Source of the DNA: Liopterus haemorrhoidalis | Lineage: Eukaryota; Arthropoda; Insecta; Coleoptera; Dytiscidae | Direction of reading: 5' to 3' | Assembly (NCBI GenBank): GCA_963971575.1 | Contig: OZ020617.1 | Span: 24,310,740-24,374,739, forward strand | Length of the DNA: 64,000 bases | Shown here: piece after piece, positions 49,101 to 54,454 of the stretch | How positions within the stretch are numbered: position 1 is the first letter of the stretch | Layout: every line of letters starts with the position of its first letter | Notes under the pieces: generated by a model | Seen by the model: the letters and a program-made list of their open reading frames with translations, nothing else | Databases searched by the model: none | What the model was told of the DNA's origin: nothing | Program-made: the position numbers and the translations under genes

Positions 49101-51707
49101 AGGGAAGTTTGCTTGGACTTGAACGGGTTGTTTCCGTTGAACTGGGACTTGCGCTATCACCACGAGTCTCACGTCTTAACATAGTAGCTAAAAGTAATTG
49201 CAGCATTTCATGAACATTCATGTTATTCGTCTGGGCGGACGTCGTATCGTTTCCATTTGTTGTATCACATGATCTATTCGAATCCTGTGTCGCGTCAACG
49301 TAGTTGTCAGATTCCGCCATTTTGAAATATTTTTGACAGTTAACCAACTTCACACAGTGTCTATAACGTAACTAGCTTCGCACCGGAACACGAGTTTCGC
49401 GCCAACACAACACGCTAACCTCACGAGATTTTCCCGCGCTAACCTCAAAATTTCACCACGCGGTTCGCAATTCGTCGCATAACTCGCACAACACAACTTC
49501 TGCCGCACAGTACGTCGTAGAGACACAAATTATGTTTATTCCTTGAAGTTTTACAATACACCACTCGCTGTCCGTCGCGAATCGGCACAGGTACTCCGCA
49601 CTTAAACTTAAACAATCTCAATTTTCACTCACTAAAAATTGTCACCAATCGTTCACCACTTAAGCTTGGATGCATCCCACTTCTGAACTGTAACACTTGT
49701 TTATTGATGTAAATAATTACAAACATGAAATAAAAATGATATAACAAGGTTTAACGTGTTTGGTACCGCGGTTAGCCGTCAACTGTGTAGCCTAATAGCC
49801 ATTGGTCATCTGCGCATGTGTCAGGGGAGGATAGGCAACTTGTAATGTTACAATATGTAAAACATATTTATGCGATTTCGTGCTACCCTAATTATTTTAG
49901 AGCAATAGTGCCAAAGACAAAAGTATTTTAAAGTTAAATTCTCTAAATGATAAATGATCAAGTTTCAACAGAAAGTGGTCCAGAGACGAGAAATTAGTGC
50001 ACGAACCTTTGATAATTTATGAATATACTCGTAGTAGGTAATTTCTTTACTCAAATTTTAATTAATTTCCTTTTTTGCAGTGTTCTTTTGTAGAAGTTAA
50101 AGGGGAGAGAGATAAATTATCAACCAAACAGATACTGTGGTTGAACTATTTACGAGCAGTAGGGGCGAAAATTGAAGTGTGTCACATTCAAGGTATTATT
50201 TTACTCTTCAAGTACAGAATGTTTGAATGAACTACCGTCGATCTTATTTTGCTGCCTTTTTAGTTGTTTATCTGCAGTTGTAATTTCACAGTCCAGCATA
50301 TCGGGCACAGGTAATTGCATTTTGGACAATAAGAGAATAGAGCAAAAAAGTGTTGCTGCTCAATATTGACTACTCCAAGTTTTTTGTAAATTTAAGCGAT
50401 ACTTATTTTGACATGTATGGATATGTAAACATACAAAGAAGCTGTTATTGGGAATCGTAAAACCCATGATTAGTCCACGACTTCTTCACCCTTTTAGACT
50501 GTCAATTTGGGGCTGGTGGTATCATTGGACTTTTATTTTAAAGATGTTAATTCAAATGATGTTACTATCACTGGTGAACGATATCGCCCAAAGCTGCAAA
50601 ACTTCTTCGTGTCTGAAATTAATGTACAAGGTATGCATGTGCAAGGTATACAATAATGATTTTGCGCGACGCATTTCCTACCGGAATAATTGCAAAATCT
50701 ACTTACATCTCTTGGCCACCTTATTTATCAGATTTAACTACGTCGAATTTTTTCTTTGAAGCTACTTAAGGGTATAGTTTCTTATACAAAACTAACATTC
50801 TGAAATAAAATTAGTAACAATCTATGCATCAAAATTTATACCGAATTTTTATCTATCTAATAGGATATTTTTTATTGTAAAAAGAACTGTCATGTAACTC
50901 TAAATAAACAAATTGCATTATAGATGCCATCTTGTAAACCATTCGACGCATATTTTTGTACTATGCGACAAATTGTAGCTAAAGCTTCATTCTACAAACA
51001 TGTTTATAGATATTTTGTTCTATTGTGAAAACTACTTATAGTTATTGTACTGGGTAATATATTTTTGCTGCCACCTCGAATCTGCCGCGGTTCTCAATAT
51101 AAGCTATAAACAATCATGTCGAAAAAAATGTTAACGTATTATTTGAACATTTCTTCACAAAACTAAATATAAAAGTTAACAAATATATTTAAAATATTAC
51201 AGAACATTGTTGTGTGATACCTTTTATATATAAATCTAAAATATCCTTTTAGATAGATAAAAATTCGAAGCAAATTTTGATGTATAGGTTGTCACTAATT
51301 TTATTTCAGATGGTTAGTTTTGTATAAGAAACTAATAATCTCTGGGGGTTATACGTAGTGTTAAAGGAAAGGATTTATGCTAACACATCAAATTCAAAAG
51401 ATTAAGGACAAAATTCAACATGAAACCGCTCAAATAACAATAGAAATTTGCGGAAATGTAATGAAAAATGTGATTGAAAGAGCCTGTATTGGTGGCGCGA
51501 CCAAAAAGTCGATAACGTTTTACATACTTAATACCAAGAGAAAATTGTTCTATTTAAGTTATTAAAAAACTAAATGGACCTAAGTTCATTCAAACACTCT
51601 GCATTATTGCCATTCACATTTTTATACATATAAAGTTATAATATTTTTTAGATATTGGTTCAAGAACTGCTAGGAAACCCAGAAATAAAAGTGAGGACAT
51701 CAATTAA
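11570..51707 (+). CDS. FAN1: FAN1 Fanconi-associated nuclease, 8 coding exons, 1154 aa
   Basis: FAN1 is a structure-specific nuclease of the VRR_NUC type that cuts flaps and helps unhook interstrand DNA crosslinks in the nucleus. Coding exons: 11570-13364, 20216-20624, 29262-29399, 30617-30842, 31987-32180, 34038-34572, 50081-50192, 51652-51707. All introns are GT-AG, phases agree, and the total is 3465 nt, a multiple of three. Domains: disordered N-terminus (1-505), winged-helix-like block (506-598), SAP DNA-binding domain (about 599-650), helical TPR-like region (about 700-900), VRR_NUC nuclease (about 920-1136). Catalytic E964 (IHCEG), D1089 (GLPDLF), E1104 and K1106 (FVEVKG) are present; D-E-K spacing of 15 and 17 equals that of the human enzyme. 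No UBZ zinc finger is visible at the N-terminus; a PIP box (QTQLDDFF, residues 4-11) is. An in-frame ATG at 11510 would add 20 residues; I prefer 11570 because it puts the PIP box at the extreme N-terminus. Confidence 0.95.
13790..13970. mobile_element. MITE-B short-form copy
   Basis: Left AGCCTATTCCAAACTTTTAA then TCGGAACTA; right TAATTCTGCTTAAATC then AACAGCCTAT. In FAN1 intron 1. Confidence 0.6.
14085..14517. mobile_element. MITE-A copy carrying a SINE
   Basis: MITE-A body (GAGAGGAAATTTTGATTTCA, then CATGTTGGTATTAC) continues after the SINE at 14365 and ends ...TCTGGTTTGTCCTTACAAAA. The left terminus is degraded. Confidence 0.7.
14191..14356 (-). mobile_element. tRNA-derived SINE, 166 bp
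   Basis: Minus strand begins TGCGGAGAGGCGTAGCTTAG (box A region TAGCTTAGTGG) and 40 bp on has box B GGTTCGAATCC inside CCCGGGTTCGAATCCTG, the RNA polymerase III promoter of a tRNA. A non-tRNA body follows and a poly(A) tail (T run 14190-14207). Flanks TGTTACAT (14183-14190) and TGTCACAT (14357-14364) form a 7/8 target duplication. It lacks a tRNA acceptor stem, so it is not a tRNA gene. Confidence 0.85.
14807..15666. mobile_element. MITE-A copy with nested MITE-D
   Basis: Full ends CTGTTCACTTTTGTAAGAAC and, inverted, ...GTTCTTACAAAAGTGAACCG, with MITE-D inserted at its TA near the left end. Lies inside Foldback-E copy 1. Confidence 0.85.
14833..15400. mobile_element. MITE-D, 568 bp
   Basis: Perfect inverted ends TGGTCTATTTCAAAGTAGAA; TA duplication at 14831-14832 and 15401-15402. 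Removing it restores the MITE-A sequence ACACACTAGATCTGG seen at 35670. Confidence 0.85.
15714..16457. mobile_element. MITE-A variant with nested MITE-B
   Basis: Left ACACTTTTGTAAGAACAAAC, right ...TTCTTACAAAAGTGAACTG. Interrupted by MITE-B at 15784-16189; MITE-A sequence resumes at AATTACTGACTTTTAG. Confidence 0.8.
15784..16189. mobile_element. MITE-B long form, 406 bp
   Basis: Ends CAGTCTGTTCCAAACGGTTA and, inverted, CAGGCTGTTCCAAACGGTTA; TA on both sides (15782-15783, 16190-16191). A subterminal hairpin TAGATTTTGCAATCTA sits at the left end. Non-coding; mariner/Tc1-type target. Confidence 0.85.
16683..17066. mobile_element. MITE-B long form, reverse copy
   Basis: Left CAGTCTGTTCCAAACGGTTT, right CCTAACCGTTTGGATCAGAG, TA flank at 16681-16682. 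The empty site is seen in Foldback-E copy 2. Confidence 0.78.
17416..18787. mobile_element. hAT-type element, 1372 bp, nested
   Basis: Perfect 8-bp duplication GGTTAAGA (17408-17415, 18788-18795). Right end inverted reads CAGTGGTTCCCAAACTTTTT; left CACCGCGTTCCCCAAAACTG, somewhat diverged. No transposase; most of the interior is a repeat-H copy. Confidence 0.85.
17499..18660 (+). repeat. Repeat-H copy
   Basis: Shares with 39600-40640 and (reverse) 31060-31840 a head TTATAACGTCACTCATGTGT with CTGT-like start, TGTAGCCTAACGGCTTAACA, TTGGCATGCTTATACAACTC, and a tail TAAATACCTAC...GTGTGAA. Non-coding. Family not identified; layout is reminiscent of Helitron-derived repeats. Confidence 0.65.
19235..19480 (+). 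repeat. Repeat-H fragment
   Basis: Matches the middle of repeat-H: GGGTTGATCTAAAAATCTGA, AGTAAGCACATTGATGAGCC, TTTCATCAGATTATTTTT. Confidence 0.55.
19577..20078. mobile_element. Possible hAT element
   Basis: Right end inverted CAGTGTTCCCCAAAGTTTGA is a typical hAT terminus; left CAGTGTTTCTCACAAAAATA is similar. The flanking octamers do not match, so the boundaries or the partner may be wrong. Confidence 0.4.
20216..20624 (+). CDS. FAN1: FAN1 exon 2 (SAP domain)
   Basis: Acceptor TTATTTCAG ends at 20215. Encodes [16 protein letters not shown], then [20 protein letters not shown], a SAP-type helix-extension-helix, and a helical stretch to FRTSRELDR. Donor CAG/GTATGT. Confidence 0.92.
21180..21340 (+). 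repeat. Degenerate AGGTTC hexamer repeat, left part
   Basis: Many AGGTTC, GGTTCGG and GGTTCAGG words in tandem. The same pattern reappears at 25310-25490 beyond the inserted MITE-A/LINE block. Confidence 0.7.
21411..24014. mobile_element. MITE-A copy split by a LINE and partly duplicated
   Basis: Left end CTGTTCACTTTTGTAAGAAC to GTTGATCCAT (21520), then the LINE, then MITE-A resumes near 23706 (TTGAC, GAAAATGATATCTTAATT) to its right end at about 23870. The right half (from TAATTATAATGATCATAACC) is then repeated once more to 24014. Confidence 0.82.
21525..23700 (+). pseudogene. Non-LTR retrotransposon reverse transcriptase, near-intact but broken
   Basis: A 5'-truncated LINE lacking the endonuclease. 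Reverse transcriptase motifs in order: [89 protein letters not shown] and the catalytic YADDTAIIF. Thumb and C-terminal tail follow ([27 protein letters not shown]). Defects: an in-frame TAA at 22238-22240 just before QYGF and a frameshift at about 23145-23155. After the stop at 23416-23418 a 3' UTR ends in repeated AATTGAATTG. Jockey/CR1 group by motif style; clade uncertain. Confidence 0.88.
24225..24323. mobile_element. MITE-B fragment
   Basis: Right half only: GAACAAAATGATCAAAAGCT then CTAGTTCTGCCTAATCGTTT and GGAATAG. Confidence 0.5.
24335..25241. mobile_element. Two overlapping MITE-A pieces with a solo LTR inside the first
   Basis: Left CTATTCACTTTTGCAAGGAC; body interrupted by the solo LTR; first right end at about 25068 (TTTGTTCTTACAAAA) runs straight into a second right half ending GTTCTTACAAAAGTGAACAG at 25241. 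Confidence 0.7.
24392..24880 (-). mobile_element. Solo LTR, 489 bp
   Basis: On the minus strand it begins TGTTCGCGCTACGTTCCGGT and ends ACGCACTTAACA, i.e. TG...CA. A perfect 5-bp duplication AGTGT flanks it (24387-24391, 24881-24885). It is clearly more GC-rich than the surroundings and has no coding sequence. A 5-bp duplication fits gypsy or BEL LTR retrotransposons; the internal region has been lost, probably by LTR-LTR recombination. It does not match the LTR at 45376. Confidence 0.8.
25310..25490 (+). repeat. Degenerate AGGTTC hexamer repeat, right part
   Basis: GGTTCGG, AGGTTCAGGTTC and GAGTTCGGGTTC words, matching the block at 21180-21340. Confidence 0.7.
25500..26260. repeat. Pieces of two repeat families
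   Basis: 25540-25700 resembles the repeats at 57700-58080 (TAGCGCTCCC, TTTATGTAAAGTAAATAAAT). 25990-26255 is the 3' part of repeat-H (TGTTGATTTTGATGTGATTA, TAAATACCTACGAAACACTG). Confidence 0.5.
26495..27430 (+). repeat. 119-bp tandem repeat, five units
   Basis: Units carry CATATGGCCCGCGGGCC, AGCCCGATACTAATTTTTAA, ACATGCATTGAGCGGC and ATTTCCTAGGTATAATCAGA. Unit starts (GGCCCGCGGG core) lie near 26500, 26620, 27100, 27218 and 27337. The second and third are separated by the hAT MITE at 26724-27073. Each unit has a strong CCGCGG palindrome. Confidence 0.85.
26724..27073. mobile_element. Non-autonomous hAT element inside the tandem array, 350 bp
   Basis: Ends CAGCGTTTCCCAAAGTGTGG and, inverted, CAGCGGTTCCCAAACTTTTT, each with a GGGTCGCG block. 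Perfect 8-bp duplication AGCTATAC (26716-26723, 27074-27081). Confidence 0.9.
28469..28867. mobile_element. TA-target MITE, 399 bp
   Basis: Inverted ends TACTCTATCTCCGAAAGGCT and TACTCTATCTCAGAAAGGCT with TA outside. Contains two copies of AATATGGTCACAGG-GTGYGTTTAAT about 46 bp apart. Confidence 0.75.
29262..29399 (+). CDS. FAN1: FAN1 exon 3
   Basis: Acceptor CTTATACAG; 46 codons of helical sequence ([20 protein letters not shown]). Donor A/GTAAGT at 29400. The split codon GA/G joins exon 4 to give [16 protein letters not shown]. Confidence 0.88.
29840..29942 (+). pseudogene. Possible Harbinger transposase N-terminal scrap
   Basis: Open stretch [20 protein letters not shown] followed by a stop. 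R-R-x-x-W-V-R near the N-terminus is typical of PIF/Harbinger transposases, but the match is short and nothing around it confirms it. Confidence 0.25.
30617..30842 (+). CDS. FAN1: FAN1 exon 4 (TPR-like region)
   Basis: Acceptor TTTTTTAG. Encodes [20 protein letters not shown], then [20 protein letters not shown]; the IYCP-x-x-RG-x-W motif is a FAN1 hallmark. Donor CG/GTAAGT. Confidence 0.92.
31060..31840 (-). repeat. Repeat-H copy, reverse
   Basis: Minus strand: CATACCTACAAAACCC inverse head, then ATAACGTCACTTATGTGTCT, TGTGGCCAAACGGATGAACC, TTGGCATGTTTATATAA; tail ATGTGTGAAAATTCACAC near 31060. In FAN1 intron 4. Confidence 0.65.
31987..32180 (+). CDS. FAN1: FAN1 exon 5
   Basis: Acceptor TTTATTTTAG. 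Encodes [30 protein letters not shown] and onward, matching the FAN1 helical segment before the nuclease. Donor GA/GTAAGT. Confidence 0.9.
32971..33521. mobile_element. MITE-A copy, truncated, with nested MITE-B
   Basis: Left end CTGTTCACTTTTGTAAAAAC; interrupted at its TA by MITE-B; resumes AGACGAAATTTTGATTTCA and breaks off after the TTTTACAGCGTAAGGAATAT block. Confidence 0.78.
32997..33394. mobile_element. MITE-B long form, 398 bp
   Basis: Left TAGGCTATTCCAAACGTTTA, right inverted CAGGCTATTCCAAACGACTA; TA duplication at 32995-32996 and 33395-33396. Confidence 0.82.
33634..33812. mobile_element. MITE-C, intact empty-site copy
   Basis: Left TATCTGTCTCATTTTGTAAT, right inverted TAATCCGTCTCAATTTGTAA. 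About 180 bp. It shows the uninterrupted form of the copy at 35860-37552. Confidence 0.78.
34038..34572 (+). CDS. FAN1: FAN1 exon 6 (first part of nuclease)
   Basis: Acceptor TTTTTGCAG. Encodes the VRR_NUC front half: [32 protein letters not shown] (catalytic E964), [14 protein letters not shown], and [14 protein letters not shown] (catalytic D1089). Donor AGG/GTAATT; reading on gives a stop after the intron start. Confidence 0.95.
35140..35274 (-). pseudogene. pogo/Tigger transposase HTH fragment
   Basis: Minus-strand reading [20 protein letters not shown] then [20 protein letters not shown] is the CENP-B-type helix-turn-helix of pogo/Tigger transposases. A TAA precedes EKL and another follows soon after, so only a 45-residue relic of the DNA-binding domain remains. 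Confidence 0.65.
35922..37428 (+). mobile_element. 5'-truncated LINE, fourth level
   Basis: Begins with a 17-bp motif ATTAATTATGCATAAGT present twice in tandem, then the reverse transcriptase ORF, a 200-bp 3' UTR and a (AAAT)n tail. Inserted after GTTGTATATT of MITE-C. Confidence 0.85.
35948..37204 (+). CDS. LINE reverse transcriptase, C-terminal 418 residues, open frame
   Basis: An uninterrupted frame covering the second half of a non-LTR reverse transcriptase: [35 protein letters not shown] (motif A), [20 protein letters not shown] (motif B), [10 protein letters not shown] (catalytic FADD), [15 protein letters not shown], and a C-terminal region ending [10 protein letters not shown]. The N-terminal fingers and endonuclease are missing because of 5' truncation, so ATG at 35948 is internal to the original ORF2. 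No stops or frameshifts, so the insertion is young. Jockey-like by motif style. Confidence 0.9.
   Translation: MHKFLFQHVSPSINDEQHGFMPRRSTVTNLMNFTENVAEKLDEGVQTDAVYLDMSKAFDKIQHHELLKALHRFGISPKTCAWFHSYLHNRKQYVEFQGSKSSEYVSSSGVPQGSNLGPLLFLLVINDVPILIKHCKCLLFADDIKIYKHIYDLTDCHMLNGDLQQLCEWSKSSGLLFNVTKCKVMTYSRKRKTIIYNYEMDGRTIERTELIRDLGIYFDPALNFNAHIIKTKNNALKNMGFIFRITKAFHDTRVYTVLFNSFIRSILEYGSIIWSPYHTTRIKNLETVQTRYFRLVDFRLTGTYPKFLPSSQILNKYNVKSLSGRRDIASLLFLYKVFNNAIDCSTILMNIGIRVPARHNRIRDSLFTCRRANTEHYEMSPVNKMTALYNAYLSRDRSIDIFNLNYSSFRGIILTMTK
37862..39599. other. AT-rich intron DNA
   Basis: No genes or clear element ends seen. Contains a (TA)n microsatellite at 37935-37971. Confidence 0.4.
37935..37971. repeat. 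(TA)n microsatellite
   Basis: About 18 TA repeats. Confidence 0.95.
39600..40640 (+). repeat. Repeat-H copy
   Basis: Head GGGTTTTGTAAAACCC (a hairpin), a (CTGT)n run at 39640-39676, then TGTAGCCAAACGGCTAAACC, TTGACATGCTTATACAACTC, and a tail with TAAATACCTGCGAAACC and GAAAATTCACACTTCACAT. Longest copy in the window. Confidence 0.7.
40641..43096. other. Intron DNA without recognised genes
   Basis: 40790-40960 has short matches to 62990-63070 (AGAGTGAAACCAG, TATGGCATCT). 41400-41760 shows CCCTTTAGGGGTTGATT, a word also found in the 423-bp repeats at 56700. 42950-43030 contains a perfect hairpin TTTTCAGACCA around CCCC. Otherwise nothing assigned. Confidence 0.35.
43101..43243. repeat. 37-bp perfect inverted repeat with Penelope-like loop
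   Basis: Arms 43101-43137 and 43207-43243 are exact reverse complements (AATTCTTGAATACTCGTCAA...). The loop carries GAGACGTTTCGACTGG and TCAGTCATCCTCAG, a motif I associate with terminal regions of Penelope-like elements. No reverse transcriptase nearby. Confidence 0.6.
43690..44220. repeat. Interspersed repeat with GACCGCC ends
   Basis: Starts ACCGACCGCCAACATATATA and ends TGGTGGTCGGTCCTGTGGTG; the ACCGACCGCCA end is inverted with one mismatch. Contains a CTGTCTGTCCATCCGTCCG run. Non-coding. Confidence 0.5.
44221..45365. other. Intron DNA without recognised features
   Basis: A few GC-rich words (CGACCGCCGG, GGCGGCGCATGAGACGC) near 44640 and 44910; nothing assigned. Confidence 0.35.
45376..45539 (-). 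repeat. Gypsy 3' LTR (164 bp)
   Basis: Sense strand begins TGTAACATTACAAGTTGCCT and ends AATAAACAAGTGTTACA, so a poly(A) signal sits near the end. Unusually short LTR. Confidence 0.92.
45438..46596 (-). pseudogene. Gypsy pol: RNase H and truncated integrase
   Basis: 46596-46186 encodes RNase H ([43 protein letters not shown]). After a frameshift near 46190-46250 the frame continues [13 protein letters not shown] and the integrase N-terminus ([18 protein letters not shown]). It then jumps, in frame, at about 45915 to [19 protein letters not shown], which belongs after the catalytic core, and to the GPY/F-like segment [20 protein letters not shown]. The integrase DDE core is therefore absent. 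The frame runs on through an acidic tail into the LTR and stops at 45438. Confidence 0.88.
46589..47589 (-). pseudogene. Gypsy pol: reverse transcriptase, broken
   Basis: 47589-47167 carries [19 protein letters not shown] and [20 protein letters not shown] then LPNIDD and a stop; 47131-46589 carries [18 protein letters not shown] sequence, [15 protein letters not shown] and the catalytic IYLDDILVA. The join at 47131-47167 has a CAG-to-TAG change and a one-base deletion. Otherwise the polymerase motifs are complete. Confidence 0.9.
47616..48141. mobile_element. MITE in gypsy pol, 526 bp, TTA duplication
   Basis: Inverted ends AGCGTGTTCTAC; TTA at 47613-47615 and 48142-48144. Removing it and one TTA joins the protease and reverse-transcriptase parts of pol in frame (minus strand ...NSCV then [13 protein letters not shown]). 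PIF/Harbinger-like by its 3-bp TWA target. Confidence 0.88.
48145..48586 (-). pseudogene. Gypsy zinc knuckle and aspartic protease
   Basis: Minus strand: zinc knuckle [14 protein letters not shown] (C-x2-C-x4-H-x4-C) followed 45 residues on by the protease active site [13 protein letters not shown] and the flap/C-terminal region [11 protein letters not shown]. Open until the MITE insertion. Confidence 0.9.
48631..49353 (-). pseudogene. Gypsy gag, frameshifted
   Basis: 49353-48871 encodes a Ser/Thr-rich N-terminus and [20 protein letters not shown] with [12 protein letters not shown], the usual capsid start; 48816-48631 continues [20 protein letters not shown] and [11 protein letters not shown]. 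At least two frameshifts separate these and the zinc knuckle. Confidence 0.85.
49354..49688 (-). other. Gypsy 5' leader
   Basis: Non-coding interval between the 5' LTR and gag, GC-richer than the host intron. No primer-binding site complementary to a tRNA 3' end could be fixed with confidence. Confidence 0.6.
49689..49852 (-). repeat. Gypsy 5' LTR (164 bp)
   Basis: Matches the 3' LTR except for two G/A substitutions (near 49773 and 49812). Same length, no indels. Confidence 0.92.
50081..50192 (+). CDS. FAN1: FAN1 exon 7 (nuclease E-x-K)
   Basis: Acceptor CTTTTTTGCAG. Encodes [20 protein letters not shown], holding E1104 and K1106, then [17 protein letters not shown]. Separated from exon 6 by 15.5 kb of transposon-filled intron. 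Donor AAG/GTATTA. Confidence 0.95.
50777..51332. mobile_element. Foldback-E element, compact copy 2, 556 bp
   Basis: Inverted arms start GTTTCTTATACAAAACTAAC on both sides and extend about 100 bp (ATCTATCTAATAGGATATTT inverted at 51240). TA flanks at 50775-50776 and 51333-51334. Shows the empty sites for the insertions in copy 1. In FAN1 intron 7. Confidence 0.85.
51652..51707 (+). CDS. FAN1: FAN1 exon 8, C-terminus
   Basis: Acceptor ATTTTTTAG. Encodes [18 protein letters not shown] and TAA. The basic tail is poorly conserved in the family, so this exon rests on the acceptor, frame and stop. Confidence 0.7.
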
Positions 51708-52674
51708 AACAAAGATATTGTGATTTCTATTAAAAATAGTTTAGTATATAATACTTACATTATATTTTGATGTTTTAAATTTTATATTGGAACATGTTTT
51801 TAAATATATTTTAATTTTTTTATTATAGTGGATATTTTTTATTTCTATTATTCTGTTAAATAATTATTTTTTAATTTTTATAAATTATAATTTTTCTAAG
51901 CGGAACTAGATTTTATAATTTTTCTAAACTAATTTTATGTAAGAAAAAATATTTGTATCAGTTGTTTGGACTACAGGCGTAATCGAGTCACAACATACTG
52001 CCACGATTTGCATCACTTTTAAACAGAGTTGGGTAATAATTAAAGTAAAAGTACTTACAGTACTACTTTAAGTATTTCACTTTCAGTATTTTTTTCATTT
52101 AAATGAAGTACTTAAAACTTGTACTGTAAATATTTGGGTATGATTTAACTGGGAATTATTTGAATAGATATGTGCACTAAAATTAATACTTTGTGCATTA
52201 AAATAAAAAATATTTAGCATTAAATAAATATATCTATTTAAAATAAAAATTAAAAATTGAGCAGTATTTTATTTATAGTGCTTTAAAACGATTTTTTTTT
52301 TCATTAAAATATTAAAAAATGTACATTTAAGAAATATTTTTACTTTAAATAAAAAATACTATAATGGGAATAATTATTATCATAATGTGAATGTCTTTTT
52401 GGCCCTCGGGCCAAAGTTTGTCCGAAAATGATATCAGATATAAGCTTATTATTGCCCAAATTATGTACATATTTAAAAACATTTAAAAAAATGTTTTTAT
52501 AAAAACATCAAAAAAATATATAATAATAATAATAATTTTATTTTAGCACTTGTTATTATTTTAAAAAAATCTAATTACATAAACATAAAGAAAATAATTA
52601 ATAAAAATTTACGTTTTTATGTTTTAGAATCACTTACATAATTTGGTATTTAAGTAATATACATGTGGTATATT

Positions 52675-52945
52675 CGTGGGCGGACAAAATGTTCCGGACA
52701 AAATGTCCCTGGATAAAATGTCCCAACTTAAATGTTTCCGATTAAGGGCGGAATTCATAATTGTAATTATAATTAATGTAATGTTTCATTACAGTAATTA
52801 GATCTGATAAGCCGTTTTCAAGATATTTGGATTTAAATTTATCCAGGGACATTTTATCCAGGGACATTTTATCCGGGGACATTTTATCTTGGGACATTTT
52901 AGACTGGGACATTTTGTCCGGGGACATTTTATCCTAACACCGGTA
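52675..52945. repeat. Inverted 16-bp minisatellite (GGGACATTTTATCC)
   Basis: Right arm has seven near-identical GGGACATTTTATCCNG units (52845-52935); the left arm (52680-52735) has four in the opposite orientation; about 110 bp of unrelated DNA lies between. Behaves as a foldback structure. Confidence 0.88.
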
Positions 52946-53366
52946 TATTATTTTTATTGTACGATCAAAGCTTTTTTGGCTTTCGATGGTCGCCCCCGCT
53001 TTCGTTTTGTTCCAATTTCCAGATTCTTTGCTTCTAGAGGCGGATGAGTATATTAATAATTGTCTCTAGATATCGTTAAATATATTACAAATATTTTTGT
53101 ACGAATGCACAGGACTCAGGGATACAGATACCGTTGAGCGCTGCAGTAGATAGTTGCGAACACCACACGATAATCTAATGCACAAGTTATTCATTCTAAG
53201 GCACGTTCTATTTTTCTGGTGGTTCAAATTGATTGCGCGCATTCGATGTTTAAGTGGCAATTTAATTAAAATATTGCGTATGTAATTTTTGTAATGCTCA
53301 AATATTTTTTAAGCTGTTAATATTTTTTATATAGGTTACAAATGTACTGCACATTTATTTTTTTAA

Positions 53367-54454
53367 GGGCCGAGAGTTCCAGTTCCTAATAAACTCCCTA
53401 ATAGTTATTTGACACATAATATATTTATGAAGCTATTATAATAAATTTATTGGTGATTTCCAAGTTACAAAATCTTTCTAATAGTTTATTAGCAACATAA
53501 TTTTTTGTTTTTGCATTGGTATTTCTTATGAAGATAGTAACACGGTGCAAGAGGGATAGAGCTATACGTAAATTTGTAGAGCTAAAGTGAGATGAAATTT
53601 TGACACTGAATATTTTGACATTAAATATTTTGACAATAAATAGTTTGACTTGACATTCAATGACATTACGTATATTTTTTGTGTTACTGTTAAAATGACA
53701 ATTAAACGGCGTTCAACAAATTTTATCACAGAAAAGAGGACAATATAGATAGAAGAGAAGTTAATAAAAATAGCATTTTATCATACAAAAGTGACTGAAA
53801 ATAAGAAGACAGCCATATTTTGCTTTATTTTACATTCCTTAAACAATATGAATTAAACTTATCAGCAATTTTCAGCCACACATCTTTATTATTCTGCCAA
53901 TAATTGCGTCTGTCTTCTTATTCTCTATCATTTTTATATAAATAGTAATGCTTAAAGTATTGTTTGTAGTGTGTCGTAATCGTAATTGAAATAAATACAT
54001 ATGTAAAAATAAAAGACAATGTTTATTTAAAAATATATATTTATATATTGTTCTTTATATATCACATTTACAATAAATGCCCAAAATATTCCAAAAACGG
54101 TTGTCCATAATTTATAAATTCACCCAAACAGATCGTCGATTTCGCCAAAATACAACTTAAATGTATATAAAACACTAAAATCACCATTATATAAATGTTT
54201 AAAAACTACACATTCGTATATTCTTTTAAAATTATACTGTTTTTCAATTAAAATTGAAATATTAACACATTTTGCGAACTTGTTTTTGGTTATATGTCAC
54301 TTTATTAAGCACTTCATGTTGCCTATAAGTTATTAGACAAATAAGCCTGTTTATTAGCAACCTAATAACTATTTAGGGGTGGAGCTCTCGGAAAAAAAAT
54401 TATGTTGCTAATAAACTTATTGGACAGTTTATTAGCAACTGGAACTCTCGGCCC
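53367..54454. mobile_element. DNA element, 1088 bp, TAA duplication
   Basis: Inverted ends GGGCCGAGAGTTCCAGTT with CTAATAAACT beyond, one mismatch in 29. TAA at 53364-53366 and 54455-54457. No coding. PIF/Harbinger-like ends and target. Confidence 0.85.

Larger units (their letters stand above)
45366..49852 (-). mobile_element. Gypsy-type LTR retrotransposon, antisense in FAN1 intron 6
   Basis: Two 164-bp LTRs (45376-45539 and 49689-49852) differ at two positions. ATAT flanks the element at 45362-45365 and 49853-49856 if the left end is taken at 45366, where ten extra bases repeat the LTR terminus. Minus-strand order gag, zinc knuckle, protease, reverse transcriptase, RNase H, integrase remnant is Ty3/gypsy. 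A 526-bp MITE is inserted in pol. The copy cannot move on its own because of stops, frameshifts and an integrase deletion. Confidence 0.92.

Noticed and set aside
52742..52927. Repeat protein MSPDKMSQSKMSQDK
   Set aside because: Translation of the 16-bp inverted minisatellite; no coding context.
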